A stretch of 64,000 nt of DNA from the NCBI GenBank assembly GCA_022823605.1, contig JAJEHS010000003.1, positions 1 to 64,000 of the forward strand, given 5' to 3'. The notes beneath the pieces are model-generated. The model was not told the origin of the DNA and made no database searches. It saw nothing but the letters and a program-made list of their open reading frames with translations. Source of the stretch: Paracoccaceae bacterium. Lineage in GTDB: Bacteria > Pseudomonadota > Alphaproteobacteria > Rhodobacterales > Rhodobacteraceae. Both the position numbers and the translations under genes were made by a program. The stretch's first letter is position 1. The number at the start of each line of letters is the position of its first letter. Shown here one piece after another: positions 18,686 to 28,209 of this stretch.

Positions 18686-19714
18686 TTACATTTCCCTCAG
18701 GAGGGCCTTAACAACTTTGGCTGCGTTGACTGCTGCCAATTGGATGAACACTTCCATTTGGTTGGCCTTGCCACTGCCACCGGCAAGGTCTGCTAGACTT
18801 CGGACAGCAAGGAACGGAACATCGTTAGCCCATGCCACATGTGCAACGGCAGCACTCTCCATGTCGAGCACCTGTGCGCCAAACGTTTCGTGAATGTATT
18901 TGCGGAATTCGGCGTTATCAATAAAAGCCCCACCCGAAACGCCGGAACCTCCCACTGAGACCATCGGAGTTTCAGGTAGGCATAGGCCTCCATCAATACA
19001 TCGCTCAAGGACTACGCTTCCAGCCACTTGATAAGCGCTTTCAAGCAGTGTTTTGTCGGCAGGAAACCAGAATCTTGTTTCAGGCACATCCAATCCCTCT
19101 CGAATCACGGTGACAGATCTCGGGAACATCATCCCGAAGTTTCCATACGGATACTCAAAAAAAGGTATGGTCTCCCAGTCTTCTTGGACCTTGCGGGCAT
19201 AGACCATCTCTAGATACTGTCCCCATTGTTCGGCTATGATGACATCGCCAATGTCGAATTGTGGATCCACTCCACCGGCGATACCTGAGAATACGATGCT
19301 ACGAATGTTGAATTGGTCTAAGGCAAGTTGTACGGTCATGGCTGCGTTCACCATGCTGATGCCGCTCAGGAAAAGCACGACATACTGCCCTTCTAGTATT
19401 CCGGTTGTGAACTCAATTCCGTTTATGTGGAGAACTGACCTGTCTTCAATCTCAGATTTAAGTATTTCGAGCTCTGGGGCAAACGCTGAAACGACTGCAA
19501 TTCTTTCCCCCATCAATTCATCAGACTGGGCAACGGGTGGGACAACCAAGATCGTGGTAATTATCAGCATCACCATACCAGCAGTGAATCTGTTTGAACG
19601 GTATCGAATGGTATTCTTGGTTATTTCCCGATCCTTCTCAATTCTTGGTTCAAATTCATTATCCACTAACGTTCCTAAATTACTTTTTAACACCTTCAAT
19701 ATCCGCAATAACAC
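18686..19714 (-). CDS. Membrane-anchored or exported MTA/SAH nucleosidase-like protein
   Basis: The C-terminal ~270 residues are a purine nucleoside phosphorylase/nucleosidase fold. IAVVSAFAPELEILK, VFSGIAGGVDP and the late VLDMESAAVAHVAW plus AVRSLADLAGG correspond to the catalytic Glu and Asp areas of 5'-methylthioadenosine/S-adenosylhomocysteine nucleosidases. Unlike cytoplasmic Pfs (about 230 residues), it has a hydrophobic segment at residues 45-62 ending PPVAQSDEL, so it is probably periplasmic. The start is either GTG 19714 or ATG 19576, which would make that segment a signal peptide. The gene is visibly GC-richer than its neighbours (32 G/C in 18721-18780), suggesting transfer. Confidence 0.75.
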   Translation of the reverse strand: MLLRILKVLKSNLGTLVDNEFEPRIEKDREITKNTIRYRSNRFTAGMVMLIITTILVVPPVAQSDELMGERIAVVSAFAPELEILKSEIEDRSVLHINGIEFTTGILEGQYVVLFLSGISMVNAAMTVQLALDQFNIRSIVFSGIAGGVDPQFDIGDVIIAEQWGQYLEMVYARKVQEDWETIPFFEYPYGNFGMMFPRSVTVIREGLDVPETRFWFPADKTLLESAYQVAGSVVLERCIDGGLCLPETPMVSVGGSGVSGGAFIDNAEFRKYIHETFGAQVLDMESAAVAHVAWANDVPFLAVRSLADLAGGSGKANQMEVFIQLAAVNAAKVVKALLREM

Positions 19715-19759
19715 TATGATCTTCTTTTCAACTTCAGTTTATTGAAATTCCTCAAGAAT

Positions 19760-20560
19760 TCAGATTTTAATTCTCAAGGATAATCGAATCCCATGCCCCT
19801 TTAGTTCAGCAACGGTAGGTATATGGGTTAAACTGGTCCTAACCCCTGTTGAATTGTTAATTACCCACCCATTTACACCTGTTTGGAGTGATCCCAAGTC
19901 GGTGTATCGCCAGGAAAGATCAAGTGTTTGATTCTCGTCAAGTTGGAAACCTAGCCCTGCGGTTATCATCCAGGCCAGATTTGTTTTTTCTGCTCCGGGT
20001 ATAGTTGTGGTGGTATTAGGAAATCTAATCTGAAATTCATTCATACGGTGACGTGCAATACCCAAACCAGCTCCAACAAAGGGAATCGCTTTTCTATTCT
20101 GTAATAATTCAATTTCATTTAAATCAATATAACCTGCAACCATGCCAGCCAAAGACGAAATATTTTTAGCTGATGCAATCTGATCAATATTATATCTATA
20201 GGTTGCATTACCTGAAAAACTGAAAGATGGCCGATATGCCACCGACAATTCCCATCTTGTACTGCCACTTGGATATCCAATACCAAATTCAACTACGGGT
20301 ACATTTCCAAAGTTTCCCAATGAACGTATTGGACGAACACCATCTCTACCTTCTTGACAACCGTAAAGTAGGTGGTTGCTATTACAATACTCGTCATGAA
20401 AAAAGGAAGTATCTGGATGATCCAGTCCAAAGCCAAAACGAAGATAGTGTTCGTTTGCTTGGGTATCTGAAGCAGAAATAATCATTGCCAATCCCAACAT
20501 AAGAAAAATCGGGTAGCAAAGAATTCTAAAACATCCGATGAAATACGACCTGATCAACAT
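19760..20560 (-). CDS. Outer-membrane beta-barrel protein
   Basis: 266 residues with a signal peptide (hydrophobic stretch to about residue 35, ending SDTQANEH). Alternating strands with glycine and aromatic residues follow (YLRFGFGLD, RWELSVAYRPSFSF, LAWMITAGLGFQLD, LDLSWRYTDLG), ending in the strand IRLSLRIKI. This resembles the small OmpW/opacity-type barrels. No function can be assigned. ATG 20560 is preferred over the adjoining TTG. It is on the same strand as, and downstream of, rnhA. Confidence 0.7.
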   Translation of the reverse strand: MLIRSYFIGCFRILCYPIFLMLGLAMIISASDTQANEHYLRFGFGLDHPDTSFFHDEYCNSNHLLYGCQEGRDGVRPIRSLGNFGNVPVVEFGIGYPSGSTRWELSVAYRPSFSFSGNATYRYNIDQIASAKNISSLAGMVAGYIDLNEIELLQNRKAIPFVGAGLGIARHRMNEFQIRFPNTTTTIPGAEKTNLAWMITAGLGFQLDENQTLDLSWRYTDLGSLQTGVNGWVINNSTGVRTSLTHIPTVAELKGHGIRLSLRIKI

Positions 20561-20699
20561 CAACTACTGCTCAAATCCAAATTTTGAAAAATTGGTTAAT
20601 TATTGTTGTTTCAGTATAAAGGAATGCTGTTTTGTTGCAAAAGGGGGACAAAAATCGAGGTTGATCCGAGGATTATCTGAATGTTCCGGAGAGGGTATT

Positions 20700-21593
20700 T
20701 CAAATATCCTGATTTCCTTTTGCGGCAGTGGTAGCCAATTTGTCTGCCCGGTTATTACCTTCATTTTTATCGTGCCCCTTGACCCATTGCCATTTAACAA
20801 AGTGCCTTGAAGAATTCTCATCAAGTTTTTGCCATAATTCCTTGTTCTGTACTGGTCTGCGAGAGGCCAATTTCCAGTTATTGGACTTCCACTTGCTCAG
20901 CCATTTTGTAATACCTTCAATAAGGTATTTGCTATCCGCATATATTGTTATTTCGGAATTTTCAGGGAGACTTTCCAGAGCTTTAATGGCACTGGTTATT
21001 TCCATGCGATTGTTTGTCGTATGTTCTTCAAAGCCTGACATTTCGTAGGTCTGCTTCAATTGCCCATCAGACCAGGCTTCTATAACTACACCCCAACCAC
21101 CTTTACCTGGATTACCAAGACAGGAACCATCTGTATAGGCAGTATATGTAGTGTTGTTGCTTGGTGTTATGCCCTTTGGCTTAGGTAAAGCCTCTCTTTT
21201 GGTTTCACTACACTTGGTATTTGAAAGTTGCCAGGAAATGCTTCTCCTTGAATTCAAATAGTACAGGGTTTTCCAAAGTTGATTGATACGACTCTGGTCT
21301 TCGAATAAAGGCAGCGAATTTTCATTAATCAGGTTATTTGCCTTACTTTCAAGACCATCCAAAATATACGAACTGTTAATGGATACCACAGTCACTTCAT
21401 TTCCTTCAGGTAATGTGGACAGGGTTGTAATGGCCGCCAACAAATAAACCTCTCGCAGAGAGGAAGTTTCAAATGACCCGGTGAGTTCCTTGGTTGATTG
21501 TATGGGATTATTGGATTGTGGATTGATCAGAATTGACCAGTGACCTATACCCTTGCCTGCATGGTACTCGACTGAAATCAGGGCTCTTGTCAT
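20700..21593 (-). CDS. rnhA: Ribonuclease HI with an N-terminal degenerate RNase H-like domain
   Basis: The C-terminal ~150 residues are a complete RNase HI that cleaves RNA in RNA-DNA hybrids: YTDGSCLGNPGKGGWG (Asp), NNRMEI (Glu), YADSKYLIEGI (Asp) and GNNRADKLA (Asp) give the DEDD set. The N-terminal ~130 residues look like a second, decayed copy. LREVYLLAAITTLSTLPEGN aligns with NRMEITSAIKALESLPENS, and INSSYILDGL aligns with ADSKYLIEGI, with the Glu and Asp replaced (Tyr, Asn). Ordinary RNase HI is half this length. It follows ispH by 30 bases; thrB, often between them in alphaproteobacteria, is missing. Confidence 0.87.
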   Translation of the reverse strand: MTRALISVEYHAGKGIGHWSILINPQSNNPIQSTKELTGSFETSSLREVYLLAAITTLSTLPEGNEVTVVSINSSYILDGLESKANNLINENSLPLFEDQSRINQLWKTLYYLNSRRSISWQLSNTKCSETKREALPKPKGITPSNNTTYTAYTDGSCLGNPGKGGWGVVIEAWSDGQLKQTYEMSGFEEHTTNNRMEITSAIKALESLPENSEITIYADSKYLIEGITKWLSKWKSNNWKLASRRPVQNKELWQKLDENSSRHFVKWQWVKGHDKNEGNNRADKLATTAAKGNQDI

Positions 21594-21623
21594 TGGTGGT
21601 GGGAAATTTGATCGAGGGTACGA

Positions 21624-22580
21624 TTATGCTCGCAATTCCTTGGGCAAATTGAAGGTTACATCCTCCTTGATCGTTTCAAGTGAAACAAAATTCAGATTGA
21701 AGTGGTTGTTAAGAAAATCCTGGCATCGCTCAACGAGAATTTCCGGTGCACTGGCACCTGATGTAAGTCCGATGGTTTTAAATCTCTTGATAAAATTCAA
21801 ATCCATTTGATCGGGGCCTGAAATGAGTAGGGAAAAGGCACAACCGGATTGAATACCAACTTCTACCAGACGCTTGGTGTTGGAGGAGTTGGGGCTGCCT
21901 ATGACAAATAGACATTCAATGAATGGAGCTGCCTTCTTTACAGCTTCCTGACGATTGGTAGTGGCATAACAAATGTCGGACTTATGAGGCCCCTTGATAT
22001 TTGGAAATCTTTCTTTGAGGGCAACGATGATCGGAGCTATATCATCAACTGAAAGGGTCGTCTGGGTAACATAAGCCATTTTGTCAGGATTACTCGGGTC
22101 AAGCTTGGCAACATCGTCAACCGTTTCAACGAGGTGAATTTCACCAGATTGCAATTGTCCCAGGGTTCCCAAGGTTTCCGGGTGACCGGCATGACCTATC
22201 ATCACATTCTGTAATCCTTCCTTGTGATTTCTCTGGATTTCAACATGTACCTTTGAAACCAGAGGACAAATGGCATCAAAAAACTTGAGATTGCGGTTTT
22301 TTGCCTTCTTGATTACCGATTGGGCCACACCATGGGCTGATAGAACAACCGGACGATCATCAGGACACTCGTCCAGTGATTTCACAAAGACAACACCTTT
22401 TGCCCTAAGGGTATCCACAACAAACTTGTTGTGAACGATTTCGTGCCTGACATAAACGGGAGGCCCCCATTTGGCAAGGGATTGTTCGACTATTTCGACC
22501 GCCCTCTCCACACCTGCACAAAACCCTCTCGGGGAAATCAGGTAAAGATCCAGATCATGCTTTTCGGAAGGTGTAATCAT
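21624..22580 (-). CDS. ispH: 4-hydroxy-3-methylbut-2-enyl diphosphate reductase
   Basis: Last step of the MEP isoprenoid pathway; a [4Fe-4S] enzyme giving IPP and DMAPP. The three cluster cysteines are in [21 protein letters not shown] and [21 protein letters not shown] and [10 protein letters not shown] are other conserved boxes. 318 residues, normal. ATG start; upstream lies the rpoZ divergent region. Confidence 0.95.
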   Translation of the reverse strand: MITPSEKHDLDLYLISPRGFCAGVERAVEIVEQSLAKWGPPVYVRHEIVHNKFVVDTLRAKGVVFVKSLDECPDDRPVVLSAHGVAQSVIKKAKNRNLKFFDAICPLVSKVHVEIQRNHKEGLQNVMIGHAGHPETLGTLGQLQSGEIHLVETVDDVAKLDPSNPDKMAYVTQTTLSVDDIAPIIVALKERFPNIKGPHKSDICYATTNRQEAVKKAAPFIECLFVIGSPNSSNTKRLVEVGIQSGCAFSLLISGPDQMDLNFIKRFKTIGLTSGASAPEILVERCQDFLNNHFNLNFVSLETIKEDVTFNLPKELRA

Positions 22581-22877
22581 CAGATTTGTATACCTCTATA
22601 TCAGTATAAACGGTTATTTATAGGTTAGTTGATATATTTCAAAATAAAAGAAAAAATTTTTCAGGCTCTTATTTAGACTTCAAAATTGGTTCAAACTGTC
22701 AGGAACGATATTTGCCAACCCGGGCAACAATCTTTTTGGAAAAGTTGTTTCTAAGACTTGCATGATCGTGTATTAACTCTAACAAAAATAAATGACATGC
22801 CCTTGGGTAGGTTGAAAACAAAGGTTTTTCACATATATCAGAGGCAAAGTTAGTAAGGAATAATTTGGAGTTTCCAG
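22581..22877 (+). promoter_or_regulatory. Divergent ispH / rpoZ promoter region
   Basis: 297 bases without a gene. A sigma70-like candidate for rpoZ is TTGAAA (22812-22817), 16 bases, TATATC (22834-22839). GGAG at 22867-22870 is the rpoZ ribosome-binding site. The AT-rich first 80 bases would serve ispH on the other strand. Confidence 0.4.
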
Positions 22878-23252
22878 ATGGCTCGTGTCACCACAGAGGA
22901 TTGTATCGAAAAGGAACCAAACAGGTTCAAGCTGGTTATGCTGGCAGCCCAGAGGGCAAAGGAATTGTCGAATGGTGATTATCCAACCGTTGAACTGGAT
23001 AATGACAAACATACGGTTGTTGCCCTGAGAGAAATCGCCGAGGGAACACAACCGGTAGATTCTCTTCACCAAAGAGCTGTATACAAGCACCAGAAACATG
23101 CTGAAACACCCCCTCTTGATGAAGAGGAGTTCAACTTCCAATTGGGATTGGATTCCTCCGATTATGGTGGCATAAAGGGAACCAGGGATTTTTCCTTTAC
23201 CCCATTTGAAGACGATATGGGCAGTCTTAGTGACGAGGACGGAGAAAAATAA
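22878..23252 (+). CDS. rpoZ: RNA polymerase omega subunit
   Basis: 124 residues. [33 protein letters not shown] is the conserved omega N-terminal helix bundle that latches the beta' subunit (given here by its ends, MARVTTEDC and [11 protein letters not shown]). [11 protein letters not shown] follows, then an acidic variable tail. Its 3' end overlaps the start of the ppGpp synthetase/hydrolase gene, the usual partner. Confidence 0.95.
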   Translation: MARVTTEDCIEKEPNRFKLVMLAAQRAKELSNGDYPTVELDNDKHTVVALREIAEGTQPVDSLHQRAVYKHQKHAETPPLDEEEFNFQLGLDSSDYGGIKGTRDFSFTPFEDDMGSLSDEDGEK

Positions 23253-25467
23253 AATTACCAATGGTGACAATACCATTGAGTATGACTGGGATAATGTCCT
23301 AGAGGAATTATTAGCGAAAATATCCTCCTATGAGGCCCATCCTGACACCGAGAAGGTCAGGGAAGCCTATTATTTCGCCTTTGAATGCCATAAGGACCAG
23401 AAAAGGAAATCTGGTGAACCCTATTTCACACACCTGGTTGCAGTAGCCAATATTCTTGCTGACAAACAGCTCCATTCAGACATTATAATTGCGGCCTTGC
23501 TGCATGATTCGATAGAGGATACCGAAGGGGTCGTATATAAAAGCATTCAGAAGAAATTCGGGCATGAAATAGCCGGTATCGTAGATGGTGTAACCAAAAT
23601 AACCGAGTTAAACCTGGATCCGACCGTACAAAAACAGGCTGCCAATGTTCAAAAACTCATAGTGGCTGTGGCCAAGGATGATCGGGTTATCCTGGTAAAG
23701 CTTGCCGACCGCCTTCACAACCTTCAGACTATTGAACATCTTTCTCCAGCCAAACAGCGTTTCAAGGCCAAGGAAACCATGGAATTTTATGCCCCGATTG
23801 CCGAACTTCTGGGATTGAGGGCTTGGCATGATGAATTAGAGGACCTGGCCTTTGAAATCCTGTATCCAAGAGCCCGTCAATCGGTTGTGAAATATATTGA
23901 GGAATTGAGGTGGACGGCTGAACAAAAAAATGTTTCGGCGGAACCCTTGATGGATCAAATCACCAAGCAACTGGAACGAATGTTACTCCAAAAGGGTTTG
24001 ACGGGAGTCAGAATCGAAAGCAGGGAAAAATTGCCCTATTCCGTTTGGCGAAAAATGAGAACAGGGCGTAAGAAAATATCTTCCATTTTAGATCTTTATG
24101 GTATCAGGATAATTACCAGAATCGAGGATGATGTCTATGTTGCCCTTGGTGCCATTCACAATAAATGGCAAGCCCTGCCCAACAGGTTCAAGGATTACAT
24201 CAGTCATCCCAAGCCGAACGGTTATCGGTCGGTCCATACAACAGTGGCCTATGATACGGAACACCGTGTTGAGTTTCAGATCAGAACAAGGTTGATGCAT
24301 GAGGTTGCAGAGACAGGCATTGCCAATCATTGGCAGTACAAGGAGGGGGTTCAAATGGCCAACCCCTACATGGCCAATTCATCGGTTTGGAAACAGAAAC
24401 TGGACAATGTTTTGACGGAAAGTTCTGACAAGCTGGACTTTTTGGATCACCTCAGGGAGGAGATCAACGCCCGTAGTGTGTTCTGTTATACACCCTCCTT
24501 TGAGGTTGTCTGGCTTTCCAAGAATGCAACAATACTGGATTACGCCTATGAGCTGAACAGGGATCTGGGCAACAGGGCCATCAGCGCCACCATTGATGGT
24601 GAAGTAGTTCAACTGGACAATCAGGTAGGTAATGGCCAGGTTATCAACATCATAACGGCTCCCGACAATTACATTGATGAAAAAAAGAAACTCTGTGCCT
24701 CAACCAAGAAAAGCCAACGGTATATTGAGGAACTTGAAGCCGAACTGAAGATCGATGAGGCCATTCAGTACGGCAGAAATACCCTTCGTCATTATCTGGA
24801 GGACAATGGGAAGGTATTTTCCGAAAAAGCGGTGCGGACAGCAGCAGAAATACTCAAAATCAAGAGTGGTGATGAACTTCTCAGAAGAATTGGGAATCTG
24901 GAAATCAATTCCAGGGATGTGTTGGTCGTGCTTTATCCTGACACATCACTATCAGCATCAACCAATGAAAGACCCGAACAATTGATTCTGGGAATAGACA
25001 AGGACACCCTTCCCGAGATGGCAACCTGCTGTTACCCTCTTCCCGGAGATCGAATTATCGGATTCCAAAATGATGACAATACCGTTACGGTTCATGTGTT
25101 TGATTGCCAGATACTGGAAGAGAATAAACTGTACGATAGGTGGATTGATCTTGAATGGCACCCCGGACCCTATGGTATAGACCATCCCGCAAAACTGGAT
25201 ATCGTCATGTCAAACCGGCCGGGAGCTTTGGGTGAGGTTTGTACGGCAATCGGTACGATGCATGCAAATATCCGTAATGTCGTAGTAGAATCGAGGAGCC
25301 TGGAAAGCTTCCATTTTCTGTTGGAGGTTGAGGTCAATCATCTCAAGCACCTTTATGATTTGATCGGTTTTGTCGGGTCCAAGCAATGTGTGAGGAGCAT
25401 TTCAAGATATCAGGCAACCTCAATTTCTTCTGAATACCCTGATCAGACCCTTGAAACAGCAATTTGA
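23230..25467 (+). CDS. Bifunctional (p)ppGpp synthetase/hydrolase (RelA/SpoT, Rsh)
   Basis: Makes and degrades the alarmone (p)ppGpp. Order of domains: HD hydrolase with intact [10 protein letters not shown] and [11 protein letters not shown]; synthetase with DLYGIRIIT and [13 protein letters not shown]; zinc-finger-type region with [14 protein letters not shown]-terminal ACT with [15 protein letters not shown]. Both active sites appear complete. The start is uncertain: TTG 23206 and GTG 23230 are both in frame and overlap rpoZ, and neither has a strong ribosome-binding site; the shorter is given (745 residues). Confidence 0.93.
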   Translation: MTRTEKNKITNGDNTIEYDWDNVLEELLAKISSYEAHPDTEKVREAYYFAFECHKDQKRKSGEPYFTHLVAVANILADKQLHSDIIIAALLHDSIEDTEGVVYKSIQKKFGHEIAGIVDGVTKITELNLDPTVQKQAANVQKLIVAVAKDDRVILVKLADRLHNLQTIEHLSPAKQRFKAKETMEFYAPIAELLGLRAWHDELEDLAFEILYPRARQSVVKYIEELRWTAEQKNVSAEPLMDQITKQLERMLLQKGLTGVRIESREKLPYSVWRKMRTGRKKISSILDLYGIRIITRIEDDVYVALGAIHNKWQALPNRFKDYISHPKPNGYRSVHTTVAYDTEHRVEFQIRTRLMHEVAETGIANHWQYKEGVQMANPYMANSSVWKQKLDNVLTESSDKLDFLDHLREEINARSVFCYTPSFEVVWLSKNATILDYAYELNRDLGNRAISATIDGEVVQLDNQVGNGQVINIITAPDNYIDEKKKLCASTKKSQRYIEELEAELKIDEAIQYGRNTLRHYLEDNGKVFSEKAVRTAAEILKIKSGDELLRRIGNLEINSRDVLVVLYPDTSLSASTNERPEQLILGIDKDTLPEMATCCYPLPGDRIIGFQNDDNTVTVHVFDCQILEENKLYDRWIDLEWHPGPYGIDHPAKLDIVMSNRPGALGEVCTAIGTMHANIRNVVVESRSLESFHFLLEVEVNHLKHLYDLIGFVGSKQCVRSISRYQATSISSEYPDQTLETAI

Positions 25468-25509
25468 TTTAACCTATCAATATCAGCATAGGATTGTTTT
25501 GGAGAATTT

Positions 25510-26265
25510 ATGGTTATGTCCGACTATTTGCGTCTTGGTGTAAATATTGACCATGTTGCTACAGTAAGAAATGCACGGGGAAGTGATCATCCCGATCCGG
25601 TAGATGCTGCCATACTTGCAGAGGAGGCTGGAGCCGATGGCATTACTGCCCATCTCAGGGAAGACCGAAGGCATATTAGGGACCGTGATATTGCAAGGTT
25701 AAAGGAAACCTTAAAAGTTCCTCTCAATCTAGAGATGGCAGCAACAGGAGAAATGCAGCAGATTGCCCTGAAGCACAAGCCCCATGCCATTTGCCTCGTT
25801 CCCGAACGACGCCAGGAACGGACAACCGAAGCGGGTTTGGATGTATTCGGACAAAAGGAAACCTTGGGCGAGTATATCAAGCCATTGCAAAATACCGGTT
25901 GTAGGATTTCATTGTTTGTGGGAACAGACCTCAAACAAATCAGGGCTGCAGCCGAAGTCGGTGCCCAGGTTGTCGAAATACACACGGGACCCTATTGTGA
26001 AGCTCAACACGATGGTCTTGATCAGGCCATATCAAGGGAACTGGATAAAATCAAGAAGGCAGCTCAAGTGGCCCATGAATTTGGACTGGAGGTTCATGCA
26101 GGACACGGTTTGACCTTTCAATCCGTTAGGGAAATAGCATCCATCGGAATAATCAGGGAACTCAACATTGGGCATTTTCTGATTGGCGAAGCCATTTTTT
26201 CCGGCTTGAAGGAGGCAGTACAAGCCATGCGCCAGACCATGGATGAAGCCAGAAATGGCCAATGA
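25510..26265 (+). CDS. pdxJ: Pyridoxine 5'-phosphate synthase
   Basis: Vitamin B6 synthesis: condenses 1-deoxy-D-xylulose 5-phosphate with 3-amino-2-oxopropyl phosphate. LGVNIDHVATVRNARG at the N-terminus, DGITAHLREDRRHI and HAGHGL near the C-terminus are PdxJ signatures. ATG 25510 has GGAG five bases before. 251 residues. Part of the rpoZ-recO block, directly before acpS. Confidence 0.95.
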   Translation: MVMSDYLRLGVNIDHVATVRNARGSDHPDPVDAAILAEEAGADGITAHLREDRRHIRDRDIARLKETLKVPLNLEMAATGEMQQIALKHKPHAICLVPERRQERTTEAGLDVFGQKETLGEYIKPLQNTGCRISLFVGTDLKQIRAAAEVGAQVVEIHTGPYCEAQHDGLDQAISRELDKIKKAAQVAHEFGLEVHAGHGLTFQSVREIASIGIIRELNIGHFLIGEAIFSGLKEAVQAMRQTMDEARNGQ

Positions 26266-26301
26266 GAACCAATTTGGCATGACAATGGGCATAGGTACCC
26301 G

Positions 26302-26736
26302 GTGATTGTTGGTATCGGCATTGATATCGTGAATATATCACGTTTGGAAGGAGTACTTTCCCGTCATGGTGATCGATTTCTGGAAAGGATATTTACAGCT
26401 CATGAAAGACAATTTGCTCAGCGATTTCCCAACCAGACGGGAGTATTGGCCAAAAGATGGGCTGCCAAGGAAGCGTGCTCAAAAGCCTTGGGTACCGGAA
26501 TGAGGCAAGGGGTCAGATGGCGGGATTTGGAGGTTCGGAATCTAAAAAACGGTTTTCCGACTATGAAGATCCATGGCAAAGCCAAGGTACGGTTGGATGA
26601 ACTTATCCCCCAGGGCTGGGAGTCAGAAATATTTCTGACCATGTCCGATGATTACCCTTGGGCCATAGCCAAGGTTGTTATTCAGGCAAGAAAGTGTGGT
26701 GAACCTACTCTTGCAACATCGGGCAACAAAAAATAA
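26302..26736 (+). CDS. acpS: Holo-[acyl-carrier-protein] synthase
   Basis: Transfers 4'-phosphopantetheine from CoA to ACP. GIGIDIVNISRLE has the magnesium-binding Asp, and KRWAAKEACSKALGTG has the conserved Glu/Lys. 144 residues. The start is GTG at 26302. It follows pdxJ by 36 bases. Confidence 0.95.
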   Translation: MIVGIGIDIVNISRLEGVLSRHGDRFLERIFTAHERQFAQRFPNQTGVLAKRWAAKEACSKALGTGMRQGVRWRDLEVRNLKNGFPTMKIHGKAKVRLDELIPQGWESEIFLTMSDDYPWAIAKVVIQARKCGEPTLATSGNKK

Positions 26737-26770
26737 AACCCTAATGTACAAGTAGCGAGGGGAAAAAATT

Positions 26771-27388
26771 ATGGCCAAGGAAGACTTTTTATCCAAGGTA
26801 TACGAGTTGGAGACGGATCGGGATATTTTCGACCTGTATACGGAATGGGCAGAATCTTATGAACAAGACATGAACAAGAATGGGTACAGGACACCGGAGA
26901 GATGTGCGAGTGATTTGGCAAATGTGACCACTGATCGAAACCTGTCGATTCTTGATATGGGTTGTGGTACCGGATACTCGGGGCTGGCCCTTCAAAAGGC
27001 GGGATTTACCAATATTGACGGTACCGACATTAATCCCGCCATGCTCGAAATGGCCCGGTTCAGGAATATTTATAACAATGTGTATCTGGGAACTATTGAA
27101 AAGCCTCTTCCTGAAAATATCTCCACATATTCCATGATTTCGGCAATAGGCGTAATTGGTTCCGGTGCTGCACCTGTCGAACTGCTCAAGGAATTATTGG
27201 GTGCCATTTCGCCGGGTACCCTGTTCGTGTTTTCGCTCAATGAACACACACTCAAGGATCCTGCTTTTGCTGGAGCAATTGAAGAAAGTATAGATACGGG
27301 AGTTTGTGATCTGGTATCCAGAAGTACCGGACCCCATTTAGAGAAACTAAACACGACCTCAACGATTTTTGTTTTGAAAAAGATTTAA
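26771..27388 (+). CDS. Class I SAM-dependent methyltransferase, substrate unknown
   Basis: 205 residues. The SAM-binding motif is LDMGCGTGYSGLAL, followed by GTDINPAMLEMAR (acidic ribose-binding position). The N-terminal DLYTEWAESYEQDMNKNGY resembles small-molecule methyltransferases of the UbiE/Williams-Beuren-related group. AGGGG precedes the ATG. It sits between acpS and lepB, which are adjacent in most alphaproteobacteria, so it is an insertion into a conserved operon. Substrate not readable. Confidence 0.82.
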   Translation: MAKEDFLSKVYELETDRDIFDLYTEWAESYEQDMNKNGYRTPERCASDLANVTTDRNLSILDMGCGTGYSGLALQKAGFTNIDGTDINPAMLEMARFRNIYNNVYLGTIEKPLPENISTYSMISAIGVIGSGAAPVELLKELLGAISPGTLFVFSLNEHTLKDPAFAGAIEESIDTGVCDLVSRSTGPHLEKLNTTSTIFVLKKI

Positions 27389-27414
27389 CCTGAGCCTTCT
27401 CCTTAGACAAAGTT

Positions 27415-28209
27415 ATGATAGACACAATAAAAGAAAACATTATCACCCTGATTCTGGCTCTTCTGATAGCCGGTCTGTTCAGAACCATTTTCTTTCAACC
27501 ATTTTTCATTCCCTCGGGTTCAATGAAAGATAACCTGCTGGTGGGTGATTTTCTTTTCGTGAACAAGATGGCTTACGGTTATTCACAATATTCATGTCCT
27601 TGGGCAATGTGTCCCTTCGAGGGCAGGATTTTGGGAAAGGAGCCCAAAAGAGGTGATGTTGTCGTGTTCCGGCATCCCACCAGAAAGGAAGATTACATCA
27701 AACGGTTAATTGGTTTGCCTGGTGATGAGATAAGGATTGTTGGTGATTCGGTTGCAATTAAGACAAGAGAAAATCCTGACCGAAACAGTTGGTTTGAATT
27801 TCCCAGGGAGCAAATCGAGGATTTTGAGGAGCCATTTGTACCACAGGGAGGGGCAAGAGCCTTGCCCCGCTGCAGCAATCAGCCGATTGCCGATAGTGCT
27901 TGCAAGAAAAGTCGGTTTGAGGAGACCAATTCTGACGGGAGAGTCTATACCACCCTAGAAATCGGACCTACAGCGACCTCCGGTACCGAGTTGGTTTACA
28001 AAGTACCAGAGGGACATTTCTTTTTCATGGGTGACAATCGGGACAACAGTCTGGATAGCCGAGTCCCTCAGGAACGAAGGGGGGTGGGTTACGTACCCTT
28101 CGAAAATCTGGTTGGAAGAGCGAATTTGGTCGTCTTTTCCTCAGCGGGTTCTTCCCTCTTTTTCTTCTGGACCTGGCGGAGTGACAGATTTCTCAAGGCT
28201 ATAAGGTGA
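27415..28209 (+). CDS. lepB: Signal peptidase I
   Basis: Inner-membrane protease that cleaves Sec and Tat signal peptides. One N-terminal membrane helix (about residues 9-25), then the catalytic Ser in PSGSMKDNLLVGD, the catalytic Lys in RKEDYIKRLIGLPGD, and box E FFMGDNRDNSLDSR. 264 residues, typical of the class. Its stop overlaps the GTG start of rnc by four bases. Confidence 0.95.
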   Translation: MIDTIKENIITLILALLIAGLFRTIFFQPFFIPSGSMKDNLLVGDFLFVNKMAYGYSQYSCPWAMCPFEGRILGKEPKRGDVVVFRHPTRKEDYIKRLIGLPGDEIRIVGDSVAIKTRENPDRNSWFEFPREQIEDFEEPFVPQGGARALPRCSNQPIADSACKKSRFEETNSDGRVYTTLEIGPTATSGTELVYKVPEGHFFFMGDNRDNSLDSRVPQERRGVGYVPFENLVGRANLVVFSSAGSSLFFFWTWRSDRFLKAIR

